From NCBI GenBank assembly GCA_019916065.1, contig CM034233.1, positions 49,098,009 to 49,162,008 on the forward strand: DNA of 64,000 nt, written 5' to 3'. A model generated the notes under the pieces. The model saw only the letters and a list, made by a program, of their open reading frames with translations, made no database searches and was not told the DNA's origin. Positions 11,421 to 22,520 of this stretch are shown here, one piece after another; position 1 is the first letter of the stretch; every line of letters starts with the position of its first letter. The translations under genes were made by a program, and so were the position numbers. This DNA is from Vitellaria paradoxa (lineage: Eukaryota; Streptophyta; Magnoliopsida; Ericales; Sapotaceae).

Positions 11421-11516
11421 AAAGTTTAACTCACAAATCTTTATCACGCTTTTTCTAAAACCGTGATCTTTATAAATTTCTTAGTGTGAACTTTATCAAT
11501 TATTGTAGTAGTGACA

Positions 11517-12100
11517 CTTCTAACCCAAAATTTAACTGCACAACCAAAGGGTCAATTCCTTGCTTAACCACGTCAAAATCCTACCGCCCAAGTGAAACTA
11601 GTTGAAGGGTCTTCCAATATGCCTGGAAACATTGAACAGGTGCAAAACATAATGACGCTTAGGAATGGTAAAGTGATAGACAAAACCATTCTCCCTAAGA
11701 TGGCTGAGATTAGGGAAAAGTTAGAACCTATGTAGATGTTAGAAGATAATAAGAGGGCAAGAAAGCAATCAGTAGTCATCGAGGATGAGGAGTATAAAAA
11801 AGGAAAAAAGATGATGGTAAGGGAGAAAAAGAGAAAAAAGGGAAAGAAAATGGAAGAGAACATGTGATAGTACCTAGGGAATATGTTCCTAAGGCACCAT
11901 TCTCCCAAAGGTTTCGGAAAGCAAAGAGAGAAGCCTAAGCAGCTAAATTGCTGGAGGTCTTTAAACAAGTAAAAATTAACATACCTCTCTTAGATGCAAT
12001 TAAGCAAATTCCTGTATATGCAAAATTTTTGAAAGAGTTATGCACTATAAAAAGAGGATTGAATGTAAAAGAAAAGGCATTCCTAATCGAACAAGCAAGT
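11517..12100 (+). pseudogene. gag-protease linker of the Athila-like element, degenerate
   Basis: After the CACTA element the frame reads QLTxxTAQVKLVEGSSNMPGNIEQVQNIMTLRNGKVIDKTI (11580-11690), the 'LRNGK' linker typical of this family. A strongly charged K/E-rich stretch (11740-11860) and the AAKLLEVFKQVKINIPLLDAIKQIPVYAKFLKELCTxKR box (11940-12060) follow. The last box immediately precedes protease in Athila/Tat elements. Stops occur near 11733, 11866 and 11936. Confidence 0.8.
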
Positions 12101-12379
12101 ACTATCCCTCAATGTCGAACATCTCCAAAATACAAGGACCCTGGATGTCCTAGAGGTGAGTTCTTTATTAGTCGAGCCCTTCTTGACTTAGGAGCTAGCA
12201 TGAATTTGCTTCCTTATTTAGTGCATGAACAACTGGGTTTGGGAGAAAGAAAACCTACCCGTGTGACTTTGCAGCTTGTTGATAAATCGATTAAAGTTCC
12301 GTGGGGGATAGTTGAAGATGTACTAGTGCAAGTGGAAAATTTCTATTTCCCTGTGGATTTTATAATCCTTGACACATAG
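11948..12379 (+). pseudogene. Aspartic protease domain of the Athila-like element
   Basis: The frame is open for 143 residues. ALLDLGASMNLLPYLVHEQLGL (residues ~77-98) is the retropepsin active-site segment; the position usually occupied by T or S after the catalytic Asp is Leu, which is common in this lineage. RVTLQLVDKSIKVPWGIVEDVLVQV and F.FPVDFIILD follow as in related proteases. The stop at 12377 replaces a codon in the linker to RT, so the polyprotein is broken here. The domain would cut Gag-Pol in virus-like particles. Confidence 0.88.
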
Positions 12380-13720
12380 CCACTCACCAGTTTATCAGCA
12401 CCAAATCTGATACTTATAATTCTTGGATGTCCATTCTTAGCAACCTCAAATGCTTTGATTAATTGTAGAAATGGGTCCATAAAAATGTCTTTTGGTAATA
12501 TAGAGTTTGAGACAAACATTTTCCATGTTACCAAACAACCTAAAGAGGTGTCTGAGATACAAGAAGTGGACTTAGTTGAAACTATAGTTCAGGAGTACAT
12601 CGATTGTGAGTTTATTGAAGATCCCTTAGAAAGGGCACTTTGTTGTAGTATGGAAAAAGGAGATTCCATGACCCAAAGCGGAGAGAGTGAAATGATGTAT
12701 GAGTTGTTGGATGTTTGCCCACCGATGTCTTTTGAAAACTGGGTACCAGTGTTTGAGAGTTTAGGTCCACTATTAAACAAAGCTCAATCTTAAAAAATGA
12801 AAGCCCCAAGCCCTGATAGGAAACCTTTACCCTTTAGTTTGAAATACGCTTTTCTAGGTGAAGGAGAAACATACCCAGTCGTTATTTCCTCTGAATTAAC
12901 CACTGATCAAGAGCATATGTTAGTAGAACTTTTAAAAACTCATGCATTAGGGTGGTTAGTGGCAGATTTAATAGGTATCAGTCCACTTCTTTGCACACAT
13001 TGTATATATTTAGAAGAGGGTACTAAGCCACTCCGATAAATGCAAAGAAAACTCAATCCAAATATGAAAGAAGTAGTGCGGGCAGAAGTACTTAAATTGC
13101 TTGATGTGGGGATAATTTACCCAATTTCTGATTCTCATTGGGTGAGTCCTACACAAGTAGTCCCTAAGAAGTTAGTCATTACAATAGTTCAGAATGAGAA
13201 CAATGAGTTAGTCCCAACTAGAGTACAAATTGGCTGGCAAGTCTGCATTGATTATAGAAAACTCAATGCAATTACTAGAAAAGACCATTTTCCTCTTCCA
13301 TTTTTAGATTAGGTCTTAGAAAGATTGGCTGGACACGCGTACTTTTACTTTTTAAATGGATATTCAAGCTATAACCAAATAGAGGTAGCTTTAGATGATC
13401 AATCTAAAACCACCTTCACTTGTCCCTTTGGCACATTTGCGTATAAAAGAATGCCCTTTGGTCTGTGTAATGCCCCCCGTTACTTTCCAACACTGCATGA
13501 TCAGCATATTTAGTGAGATGGTAGAAGAAATCGTCAAAGTATTTATGGATGACTTCTCTGTCTATGGCAGTTCCTTTGAGCAGTGCTTACAAAACCTTGA
13601 TCTCGTGCTAACACGATGTGAGGAAAAGAACCTATTCCTTAATTGGGAAAAGTGTCATTTCATGGTGACACAAGGCATAGTACTAGGTCATATAGTATCA
13701 AATGAAGGTATCCAGTAGAC
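12380..13720 (+). pseudogene. Reverse transcriptase domain of the Athila-like element, broken
   Basis: The linker (12380-12800; 'RPFLATS'-like and GxIEFE boxes) leads to RT. Seen in order: PSPDRKPLPFSLKYAFLGEGETYPVVISSEL (12803-12900), the MQRKLNPNMKEVVRAEVLKLLDVGIIYPISDSHWVSP segment (13040-13150), VCIDYRKLNAITRKDHFPLPF (13240-13306), then the DQSKTTFTCPFGTFAYKRMPFGLCNAP segment (13400-13480). The catalytic VFMDDFSVYG is at 13540-13570. In-frame stops at 12790, 13037 and 13310 and a frameshift near 13480-13490 prevent translation. Family role: copies element RNA into cDNA. Confidence 0.9.
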
Positions 13721-14584
13721 CAGGCTAAGGTAGAACTAATACAGAAACTTCCCACACCACAATCGATAAAAGATATTAGATCATTCCTAGGGCATGCTAG
13801 TTTTTATCGAAGATTTATTCAGTCATTCAGTGAAATTTCCAAACCTTTATGTCAATTACTAGCACAAAATACTCCGTTCGAATGGGCTGATCAATTTTAA
13901 TAAACTTTTGATAAACTCAAAGGTTGTCTCACCACAGCACCTATACTACAATCTCCCGATTGGTCACTATTTTTTGAACTTATGTGTGATGCCAGTGACC
14001 ATGCTATTGGAGCTGTGTTAGAACAGAGAAAGGATAAAAAGGTGCATATCATTTACTATGCTAGTAAAACTCTTAATGATGTGCAAAAGAACTACACAAC
14101 AACTGAAAAGGAATTACTAGCAATTGTTTTTGCCCTTGAGAAATTTTGGTCTTATCTCATTGGTTCAACAGTTATCGTTTTCACTGATCATTCAGCACTT
14201 AAGTATCTGTTAACCAAATCAGAGGCCAAACCCTACTTGATTCGATGGATATTACTACTACAAGAGTTTGACATCGAAATAAGAGATAAGAAAGGTGCGA
14301 AAAATGTCGTAGCGGATCATCTATCACGTTTACCGGCAGAAGCTTACCCTAAAAATGATATTCAAATAAATAATAGCTTCCCAGATGAACAGTTGTTTCA
14401 TGAACAAGCAATATCAGCCTCTAATCCTCCTTGGTACGCTGATATTGCTAACTACTTAGTGACAGGCAAAATCCCAAGTGAATGGAGCTCTAAAGATAGG
14501 AAGAAATTCCTTACGAATGTACGAGTTTTCTTTTGCGATGATCCGTATTTATTCAAATATTACCCAGATCAAGTAATACGCTGA
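13721..14584 (+). pseudogene. RNase H domain region of the Athila-like element
   Basis: 13735-13980 still encodes the RT thumb/connection (IQKLPTPQSIKDIRSFLGHASFYRRFI). The 200-residue open frame at 13982-14584 carries LMCDASDHAIGAVLEQR with the first RNase H aspartate, IIYYASKTLNDVQKNYTTTEKELLAIVFALEKF with the glutamate, VFTDHSALKYLL with the next aspartate, and DIEIRDKKGAKNVVADHLSRL with the last. The catalytic D-E-D-D set is therefore visible. The frame closes at 14582 before integrase. Confidence 0.9.
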
Positions 14585-15747
14585 TGTATTCTTGAGTGGG
14601 AAGCTCCAGGAATAAATGGGTTTTGCCACTCTCAAGCTTATGGTGGCCATTTTTTCAAAAAAAAAAAAAAAAAAAAACAGCTGCAAAAATTTTCCAATGT
14701 GGATTCCATTAGCCCACCTTATTCAAAGATGTTCATCATTTCTACACCACTTGCGATAGGTGTCAGCGCTTAGGCAGTTTGACCCGTAGAAATATGATGC
14801 CTTTATCACCCATCCTAGTATTAGAAGTATTTGACTGTTTGGGAATCGACTTCATAGGTCCTTTTCTGATCTCTTTTGGTTATGAATTCATCCTAGTGGG
14901 AGTTGATTATGTGTCCAAATGGGTGGAGGCAGTTGCCACCAGGACTAATGATCACAAAGTCGTGCTTAAATTCCTCCACGAAAACATATTTTCGCGTTTC
15001 GGGGTACCGCGAGCAATAATCAGGGATAGAGGAAGGCATTTCTGCAATCGGCTAGTAGGAACATTACTGTTAAATATGGGGTAGTTCATAAAGTAAGTAC
15101 TTCGTATCATCCCCAGACAAGTGGCCAAGTAGGGCTTGTAAATAGGAAAATCAAGCAAATTTTAGAAAAGACGGTTAATCCAAACCACAAGGATTGGTCA
15201 CTAAGGTTGATAGATTCCCTATGGGCATATCATACTGCATATAAAACCACCTTGGGAATGTCACCTTATAGGCTAGTTTACGGTAAGCTGTGTCATTTGC
15301 TAGTTAAATTAGAGTATAAAGCTTATTGGGCAATTAAGAAATTTAATGCCAATATTGAAGAAGCAAGGTTGCACCGTAAACTACAAATTGCATAAATGGA
15401 AGAGTTACGAAATGATGCATACGAAAAATGCATTAATTTCAAAAGAAAAGATGAAGAAAGTACATGACCAGCACATTGCACAACACTCATTCCATCACTC
15501 ATTCCATGAAGGTCAAAAGGTACTTCTTTATCGCTCACGACTTCACCTATTCCCAGGTAAATTACAATCTAAGTGGTCGAGGTCGTTCATTGTGACACAT
15601 GTATCAGACCATGGGGCCATTGAAATTAAAAACCCGAAGAATGGACATGAATTTAAGGTGAATGGGCACAGATTAAAACTGTACTTGGAGAATTTCGTGA
15701 GTTCAATTGAGACATGGGATCTTTTGGATCCCCCTCCATATGAGTAG
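14585..15747 (+). pseudogene. Integrase of the Athila-like element, broken; catalytic Glu replaced
   Basis: The zinc-binding part (14700-14780: HHFYTTCDRCQRLGS) follows a run of about 21 A at 14657-14677 that distorts the frame. The catalytic core shows GIDFIGPF...VDYVSKWVEAVA and [12 protein letters not shown] (14779-15084), then after a frameshift [17 protein letters not shown] (15105-15155). The residue after GQV, normally the catalytic glutamate, is glycine (15132-15134). The rest contains [20 protein letters not shown] and the C-terminal domain (15440-15747: [20 protein letters not shown] ... [10 protein letters not shown]). Several stops and shifts are present. Confidence 0.9.
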
Positions 15748-16668
15748 TTCACAATCAAAGGATCTTTGTTGTAAATTAATTAGGATAGTAATTGAATTTA
15801 GATAGAGATTAGTTTTATTTATTAGGGACGTTAGATAAAATTTTCTTTTTTGTTTAAAAAAAAATTTTAGTCTATCGGTCTGGACACCCCATCTGGCCGG
15901 TTTGGACCACAATAGGTTCACATGGAATGGTAGCCTTGGGCAGTCCGGACCACCTCCAGCCGGTCCAGACCCTGCAACCTTTTAATCACCAAAATTCTTC
16001 TTGATTCGGCTGGCTATCTCCATGTCAAAAGTCCTAATTCTTGATTCCTCCAACCCCAAACATCATCTCCCTCAATCTAAGGCAACCTAAGCCACGGTTT
16101 TGCAGAAATTTTGAGTATTTTGCTGCACTTTCTTTGGATTCTTCCAACTCTTGGGATCTCTAAGTGTGGTAAGTCTTCTTTCTTCTCCATTGGCGCCCTA
16201 ATCTTAAGAATGGAGCACCTAAGGTTCTTTCTCAGGTTTTTCTTTAAAATCTCCTCAAAATCTAGCTTTTAATGGGGATTAATACTTCCATGGGTTCTAT
16301 TCTTCACTTGCAAGTAAATTTTTGTCAAAACGGGAACCCACCCATGGGTCCTTATGCCTCCATACGGGTAGGAGGTGGGTTGATCGAACTTGTGGCCTTT
16401 TATGAAAATATTGTGAACTTTGTGCTCACTTTACATCATGGTTAAGATTTTCCAAGTGCTAGGGCCCAATTTTGGTGTGATACTTCACCCCCTACGAATG
16501 GAGTGCATGAGCAATTTTTGTGGTCCCATGCTAACAATCCAATTCCTTTTCAATTGCCATTTTTTTACTTAATTAGTAGGGGGCCATTGAATTTGTGTGG
16601 ACGTAGGGATTGCTTTGAATATATGCTCCAATATATATATATATATATATCCTTTTTGTAGATAATTC
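15748..16668 (+). other. Spacer between integrase and the Athila ORF1/env-position region
   Basis: No long ORF. 15870-15975 holds two more pairs of the GGTCCGGACC-type motif, here in internal sequence rather than in an LTR. (AT)n lies at 16629-16651. The region would be intron or leader for the downstream ORF in an intact element; that is inference. Confidence 0.5.
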
Positions 16669-17718
16669 AATGGCATCACGGACCAAGAAGAAAGCAAATA
16701 GGCAACTAGGGACCACATCTTTTGATAGTGATAGACTCTAGACATTGGAGGCTAAAAAAAAGTATGATGATGTGTGGTGCCATAAGCTTGTAGTCGTTGA
16801 GAGATTTTGGAATATTGTGCAATTTCAAGGTGACGAATTTTTATTATTTCAAAACTTTGAGGGCTAGCAATGGTTATAGATCGCACAATTCCATGCCTCC
16901 TGCATCTTTGATGTGGAGAAGGAATTTTTTGCTAATATCAAAAAGAATTCATTAGTTCGGAGTAAAGGAATGGAGAGAATAACTGGGTGGGTCCATGGGG
17001 TTGAAATTCAACTAACACCTAATGATTTTGCTTACGTGTTCCAACTACCTCAGGTTCAAAACTCAAAATTCACTCACCCGGCAGATGGGTGTCCACCTTT
17101 ACCTGAAATAGCTATGGAGATTTTATCTATTAATCAAGATTGGACTGGAGAGTTTAGGAAACCGGTCTCTGCTTTGAATGCCAAATATTGGGCCCTCCAC
17201 ATGTTCTCTTGCACCAACCTCTTACCCTAAAATAGGAATTCTGATTGCAGTCCCCTTCGAGCTAGATTGATTTATGCTATTGGGATTGGAATGACGATTG
17301 ATTTGCCTTCCTTCAGTTGGCGCCAAATTGCATACACATTTGAGCATCTAGGAGGCCAGTCTGCCATTCCATTTGGGGGTACACTTACAGAGATATTTCG
17401 GCAAAGAGGAGCACACATCACTGCAGACTTAACCATAGCCACTGGACTTCAACCTTTCACTATCGCCTCCTATGCTAAATCCACGGGTAATTTGGCTAAG
17501 GGCATGAAGCGTAGAACGGAGGAGGGAAGTGGATCCGAGCATCCAGGGGAAGAGGAAGATGAGACAGACATTTCCATGGCGGATTTGGCCAGAACGAATG
17601 AGCTGCCTAGAACATAATCAGGATGTTATGCAGCAACATCAGCAGACACAAATCCATCTTCTGCAAACTATCCTGAACCATCTTCGTGACTCTCAGCAAC
17701 CTCCACCACAGGCTTAGC
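16669..17718 (+). pseudogene. Athila ORF1-type 'plant transposon protein' in env position, degenerate
   Basis: A start at 16669 begins a lysine/arginine-rich leader followed by T-S-F-D-S-D-R-(F/L). The frame then reads, through stops near 16738, 16864 and 16879, to FDVEKEFFANIKKNS...RSKGMERITGWVHGVEIQLTPNDFAYVFQLPQ (16905-17055). It goes on to YWALHMFSCTNLLP, and after a stop at 17228 to ARLIYAIGIGMTIDLPSFSWRQIAYT (17262-17340). This succession matches the conserved domain found downstream of pol in Athila elements, annotated as putative plant transposon protein. A serine/glutamate-rich tail (17500-17610) and a Q-rich end (17620-17715) follow. Its biochemical role is unknown. No transmembrane segment was seen in this part. 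Confidence 0.75.
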
Positions 17719-18016
17719 AGAGAGAGGTCTTATATATGTTTTCTTTTAGTTAGTTTATTCCTTTTGAGAGTTAGGGGTGAGCTTAATGTTTCAAATTGTA
17801 ATCCCAAACTCGATTTCTTTTTCTATTAGTATTGTACTTTTAATTTCATGCTAATTTGCTTTTCTAGTTATTATTTTCTTTTATGGTTACGATGGTCACT
17901 TACTTCATGCTTGTTTATATTAATTGCATTATTTCTAAGCACTATTTCTTTGTTTATGAAAGCACAGGTACGCTCTAATTGATTTGACTAAGGCTACACA
18001 TAACCAGGATGTTAAT
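17719..18016 (+). other. Spacer between the ORF1-type region and the small acidic ORF
   Basis: T-rich non-coding sequence. A pyrimidine-rich stretch ending in AAAGCACAG at 17960-17968 could be a splice acceptor for the following ORF; that is inference only. Confidence 0.4.
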
Positions 18017-18095
18017 ATGGGTAATGATAGGAGTCACAAATGTAAATGGGATGTTTTGTCATTTAGTAGTTGGGAAGAGAGTGACTTTGAGAGTT

Positions 18096-18103
18096 ATGAG
18101 GGT
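18096..18103. repeat. 8 bp target-site duplication ATGAGGGT, left copy
   Basis: Identical to 18865-18872 after the MITE. Eight bases is the hAT superfamily length. Confidence 0.9.
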
Positions 18104-18864
18104 TAGGGATGGTCATCTTGGTCGACCCATTCATACCCTACCTGATCCCGCCCCAAATGGGTAGGGGATTCAGGGATTTTTTGGGGATCAGGTAGGGTAT
18201 GGGGATATTTTTAAAAAAATTCGGGGATCGGGTAGGGTACAGGTATGAGTCTGTCCCCGTCCCATACCCTACCCTACCCGTTCGTTAACCTTACCAATAT
18301 TTTCCTATATATATATATATTTAATTTTTTAGTGTGTTTGTTACGATAGACTTCTCAGTAAGGATAGTGAATTAAGATTTTGAGTTTATTTATCTATCAC
18401 ATTCCTATTAAATTACTTTGTTTTCCAGTTTACAAAGAAACTATAAATTGCGATAGATCAACTGTAAATGTTTTTTTGTTTATTTTTCCCATTTTGAACC
18501 TTAGAACCTATTAATATGGTAAGAAAATAGAAACCTATTAATATGGTAGGAAAATAGAAACCTTATAAATACTTTCTAAATATATATATATACATAGATG
18601 GTATTTTTTGATTTTTTAAATATATATTAAGATTCTACTCTATTTTCTTATAAGTCATATTTTAAAATTTTTGTATTTTTATATTTTTTTCAATTCAGGT
18701 ACTCGTTTCTCCGTGGAGATCCCTATTCCCCGTTTGGGTCGGGGATGGATGTTAAAAATAAATCCCTAATGGGGATCGGGTAGGGTATGGGGATTGATTT
18801 TAGTTTGGGGATCAGGTATAAATATATACGTACCCGTCCCCTACTCACCCCATGCCCATCCCTA
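18104..18864. mobile_element. hAT-type MITE (761 bp), G/C-block-rich
   Basis: Terminal inverted repeats TAGGGATGG / CCATCCCTA flanked by a perfect 8 bp duplication place this non-autonomous element in the hAT superfamily. Each end holds several GGGTAGGGTA, GGGGATCGGG and complementary CCCTACCC words (18145-18280 and 18715-18835), so both arms could pair and also form four-stranded G structures. The centre is AT-rich. No transposase is encoded. Confidence 0.9.
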
Positions 18865-19403
18865 ATGAGGGTAGCTTAGAAGAATGGCCTGACAAATATT
18901 TTATAGAAGGAAATTTCTTGCCTTTACCTGATGTTGTTCCCCCATTTTTGACTTTAGCACCCCGTCAATTGTTTGAGGCTTCTTGGTGGGATAAAGTAAA
19001 CCTAGAGATAAATGTTAGAATGGAATGGGTAGAAATTGTTATAGCTATGGAATGGCCCAGTGCCCCACCTACTGACTCTGACCACTTGTCCATCACATCA
19101 TCTGAGGATTTGTCTAACTCTGATAATATACCACCCTTAGAAGATATACCTGATGGGATTAGTGAATATGAGGAGAGCTCAACTACGGATGCTAACATTT
19201 CACTTCAATCTCTAGAGCCCTCAATCGAGGTGTTTACTGTTCTTTATGATGCACTCATTTCACTTAATGACGGCATGAGGCAATATTTACCATTTTTCAT
19301 TATTTTCTGTTTTTGTCCTTTATTTTATTCTTACATTTCGCTTTATTGTTCCCTCACTGTCATTTGTCACTATGCATTACTTATCACTTTTTTTTTTTGG
19401 TAA

Positions 19404-20293
19404 TTATTACTTATCACTTTCCTGTGCACTATTTATGGTTTAACAATACACATTGGGGACACTGTGTGACTTTAGTTAGGGGAAGGGCATGCAAGGTAAA
19501 ACATGAATGCATTGTGTATAAAAAATAAAATAAAATAAAATAGTGACTAATGTGGGGGTGTATACTTAGTTGGAGGATGGTAGTAGTCATGGAAATAAGG
19601 AATGTTTAAACGTCAATTGCGAATAGGTAACTAAAGTTATAAATAGAGTATAAATTTTTCAAATGTATGGTAGACTTTTCACTTGAGATTAGTGTGATAA
19701 TAGATTGTTAGGGAGTAGAGTTCATGATACATAGTCAATCATGTATGCCAAAACATAGGTGGAGACTTAAGAACCCATCCTTTGTGAGATTTTGAGCCTA
19801 AACTGTTATTCTTGAGAGGATTGAACATATATTCTATATCATATTTTTCTTTTATCTCACATTTTTTTTATATAGCTTCATTACACTGTCTTGTGTTGGT
19901 ATTAAATGTAACGAGTTATTGTTTTTCAATTGCATGTATGGATCAGTGATTCCAAAAAAATGTTGGTAACTTAGGGAGTGATGTTAGGCCATCATTCTAT
20001 TATTTGAAAGCCTGTTACCCTTCTTTGAATTCATTGCCCTTGGAACCAAGTTGAAGCCTTTAGAACAAAATAAAATATACAATTTTTCTTTGGAGCCACA
20101 AATTTACCTGTGTAAGCCTTAGATATCTAGGCAAGCCAACCCTTACATGCAATGGGATGATTAGTACAGTGTGTGCTAAGGTGCATGAGGGTGAGATTGA
20201 AAAAAAAAGAAAAAGAAGAGATAATTTAAATATACCATATGTAAGTGGGGACATGATTTTATGTGACTCAACATTTTTTTTGGTCCCATTCAC

Positions 20294-20324
<31 letters not shown>

Positions 20325-21120
20325 TTCAATGTTGGTATTCAAGGAGTAGAAAAGAGAAAGCTAGGGAGTATATTAACATACAAGCAAGCACTCCAAACCT
20401 AGGGCATGCACTTTGAATTTCCATACCTGTCATTTGGTTAACCACTACCCCAAGCCCCATTACAACCTAGTGAAGACCTAACGGACTTTAGGTGAAGAGC
20501 ATTTTTAAGAACATTGATCCATTTCATGTGAGAGATTGTGGTATTCTCGTATATGCATTAATACATTCCGTCCATGAAGCTATGTGGCATTCGGCACTTC
20601 AATTTTTTTATTATTCCTTAGTTAGGGTTCATTACGTTATTTGAATTTGTACTCCTACATAAACCATGAGAGCAACCCTCATCAAGTGAATTTTGTTGGA
20701 AGAGTGAACAACTAGGTAAGATTTGAAGTCAAGACCACTATTTCTGAGCATACAGGATAGGCATGTTGATTTAATAATATGAACTTACCTTTTGGAAATT
20801 ACATGATCAATATAGTAGGATAGTCTCATTACATTAGGGAGATTTATGCAAAATTTTAAGCTTAAGCCACTTATTTTGCATTGGAGTTAAACCATGAATT
20901 ATTGAAGTGGTTGTTACCATCCCTTGGACTAGTTAAGGAATTTTGTGGGCAAATTCACTGCAAACCCTCACGAGACTTCACTCGTCCACTAGGGGAAAAC
21001 TAAGGGTTTAAAAGGCTTCTTGCACGTTGCTAAGTGTAACCATGTTTCCAACAAAAAGAAAATAGGATAGTAGTTATGATAGTTTGAATAACACCATTGC
21101 TATGGACTCGAAATGCTCTA
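19404..21120 (+). other. 3' untranslated internal region of the Athila-like element
   Basis: No supported ORF. AAAATA repeats at 19516-19540 and a run of about 29 A at 20295-20323 are the main features. The reading candidates here are low-complexity shadows. Confidence 0.5.
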
Positions 21121-21130
21121 GTTGGGGGTG
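21121..21130 (+). other. Polypurine tract
   Basis: GTTGGGGGTG lies directly before the TG of the 3' LTR, where plus-strand priming is expected. Confidence 0.65.
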
Positions 21131-22520
21131 TGATTACACATGAAAAGTGTAATTTCAAGTCCTCAATTTTAACATGAAACCATGCATTTCATTAGTTTAT
21201 TCATGTATTTTGTTAATTTTTATACTAATTTGGTTTATTTTTCTTAAATGTAGGAAAATGATGCAATAAGTGCAATTAGGAGTGCTCAAAATGAAGAATT
21301 TGGAGAGGAATAGCTCGCAATGCGCTAACATGGAGCTACAGTTTGGACCGGTTCAGGACCACAAAAGGTAGGGTAGCAAAATTTGGAGATGGAAGCACAC
21401 TATGGTCCAAACACCCCATTTTGGTGGTCCGGACCACCGAGAAGATGCGGGAGCATTTTCTTGTTCCGTTTTTAGGGTTTCATGCATAGGTTGTAAAAAT
21501 CGCATGAGCAGCTGTCTAGGGCATATTCTTCCAGACATCTAGAGAGTGTTTTAGGAGTTAGAAAGTGAGTTTTTCCATTTATTTTTGAAGATGTTTTCCA
21601 AGATTTGTGTAGCAGCTGGTGGATTGGTTTCAGTTTTATTGATTATTCGTCGTTCTTTCTATTCTTCGAAGTACGGCACTTGGTTTTCTTACTTAATAAA
21701 AAATTTTCTAGATTTATTTTTCATTTAATCTTCTTACTTCTTGTTTATGTATTGATTCTTGATTGTTAGACAACATTAGCGTAGATTACTTTCCTTGATT
21801 TAACTTCATAGGGCAAGTGGAATGTTTGAATAATATTATGTGCTAGGGTTTTGTAGACAAACACGCGAAAGCGTAAACATCTACATTAGTCGTTTAAATC
21901 TAATTTTGCGTTTAAAGAACCTTTGAAAACAAAAACTTTTGATGATATTCCGGTAATCACTGATAAAGGTTTTTGAATCTTGAACTTTCATGAAAATCTT
22001 GAAATGAAAAAATTAGGTAGGAACCCACAAATGTTTTATCAAGAAAACAATCTTTCCAATTTCATAATCCATTAAACGTGAGTATGAAATTGGGTATTGT
22101 GGACTTTTGAAAGAGCTTTAGTGATGATATTTTCCAATTAATTTTTCCATTCGACATGAAACTTTAATTGGTAATCAACACACTGATATGATTTAATTCT
22201 ATTCCACCTAAACTTGAATGTTAAACTAAGGGTTTTACTTCATTATCTTTAATTCTTAAATTGATCTTGTTTGCTTTCTTGAAATTAGTTACTAGCAGTT
22301 ATTGTTACTTTTATTTGCTAGAACAAATTTAGGTTAATTGCTGAAAATCTTGTTTGATTTTGTTTCAAATCAATTCTTGAAACTAGGTGTAGCAAATCTT
22401 AAACTTAGAAACTGAAGCTTAGGTTCCCTATGGATTCGATCTTCGACTCACCGAGTTAAAACTACACTGCACACCCTTGCACTTGGGGGTTAGTTTAGAT
22501 GCACATTCTAGAAGCGGTCA
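21131..22520 (+). mobile_element. 3' LTR of the Athila-like element
   Basis: 1,390 bp beginning TGATTACACATG and ending GAAGCGGTCA. A short hairpin TTACAC-atgaaaa-GTGTAA sits four bases from the left end and is repeated in the related LTRs on the minus strand. Two GGTCCGGACC-type motifs occur at 21337-21440. The last 186 bp match the 5' LTR remnant at 7659-7844. The bases after the LTR are GTTCT. Confidence 0.88.

Larger units (their letters stand above)
9479..11513. mobile_element. Non-autonomous CACTA element inserted in gag
   Basis: The 2,035 bp element starts CACTACTACAAAAA and ends TTGTAGTAGTG, perfect terminal inverted repeats of 11 bp with the CACTA signature. ACA flanks both sides. 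Subterminal regions are full of short repeats in both orientations: AAGCGTGAT/ATCACGCTTT words at 9510-9720 and 11430-11475, and TTTTTATCTCAGTTTTTT words at 11210-11420. These are the usual transposase-binding arrays of this class. It has no transposase ORF; the ORFs read inside are AT-rich shadows. Internally a ~256 bp unit is duplicated (10553-~11060). Confidence 0.92.
18017..19403 (+). pseudogene. Small acidic ORF with hydrophobic C-terminus, split by a hAT-type MITE
   Basis: I do not recognise this protein. The first 29 codons (18017-18103) and the remainder (18873-19403) are in the same frame, with the MITE and one 8 bp duplication between them. The uninterrupted form would be 205 codons plus stop. 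The middle is acidic and serine-rich (about 19080-19230, with SITSSEDLSNSDN and SEYEESSTTDA words). The last ~39 residues (from YLPFFIIFCFCPLF) are almost all hydrophobic or aromatic and could span a membrane, but this part lies in T-rich DNA and could be spurious. The position after the ORF1-type region of the Athila element is conserved enough to suggest an element-encoded protein. The ATG at 18852 belongs to the MITE end and is not the original start. Confidence 0.5.
7845..22520 (+). mobile_element. Athila-type Ty3/gypsy retrotransposon, degenerate, with two nested DNA transposons
   Basis: The order is PBS, gag, protease, reverse transcriptase, RNase H, integrase, an extra ORF region downstream of integrase, PPT and 3' LTR. 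It is placed in the Athila/Tat (non-chromovirus) group by the tRNA-Asp PBS, the FMDDFSVYG active-site context in RT, the integrase wording GIDFIGPF...YVSKWVEA, and a 'plant transposon protein' domain after pol. The element is about 14.7 kb including insertions at 9479-11513 (CACTA) and 18104-18864 (hAT-type MITE). Many stops and frameshifts make it non-functional. The 5' LTR is truncated, so no target duplication can be paired with the 3' end. Confidence 0.85.

Noticed and set aside
11573..11968. 131-codon minus-strand ORF rich in F, S and L
   Set aside because: It is the antisense of the lysine/glutamate-rich gag linker, which explains its composition.
18852..18872. Start codon of the acidic ORF
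   Set aside because: The ATG and first codons are in the terminal repeat of the hAT-type MITE and were not part of the original ORF.
20060..20402. ORFs around the poly-A run
   Set aside because: They depend on the homopolymer, and translate to runs of lysine or phenylalanine.
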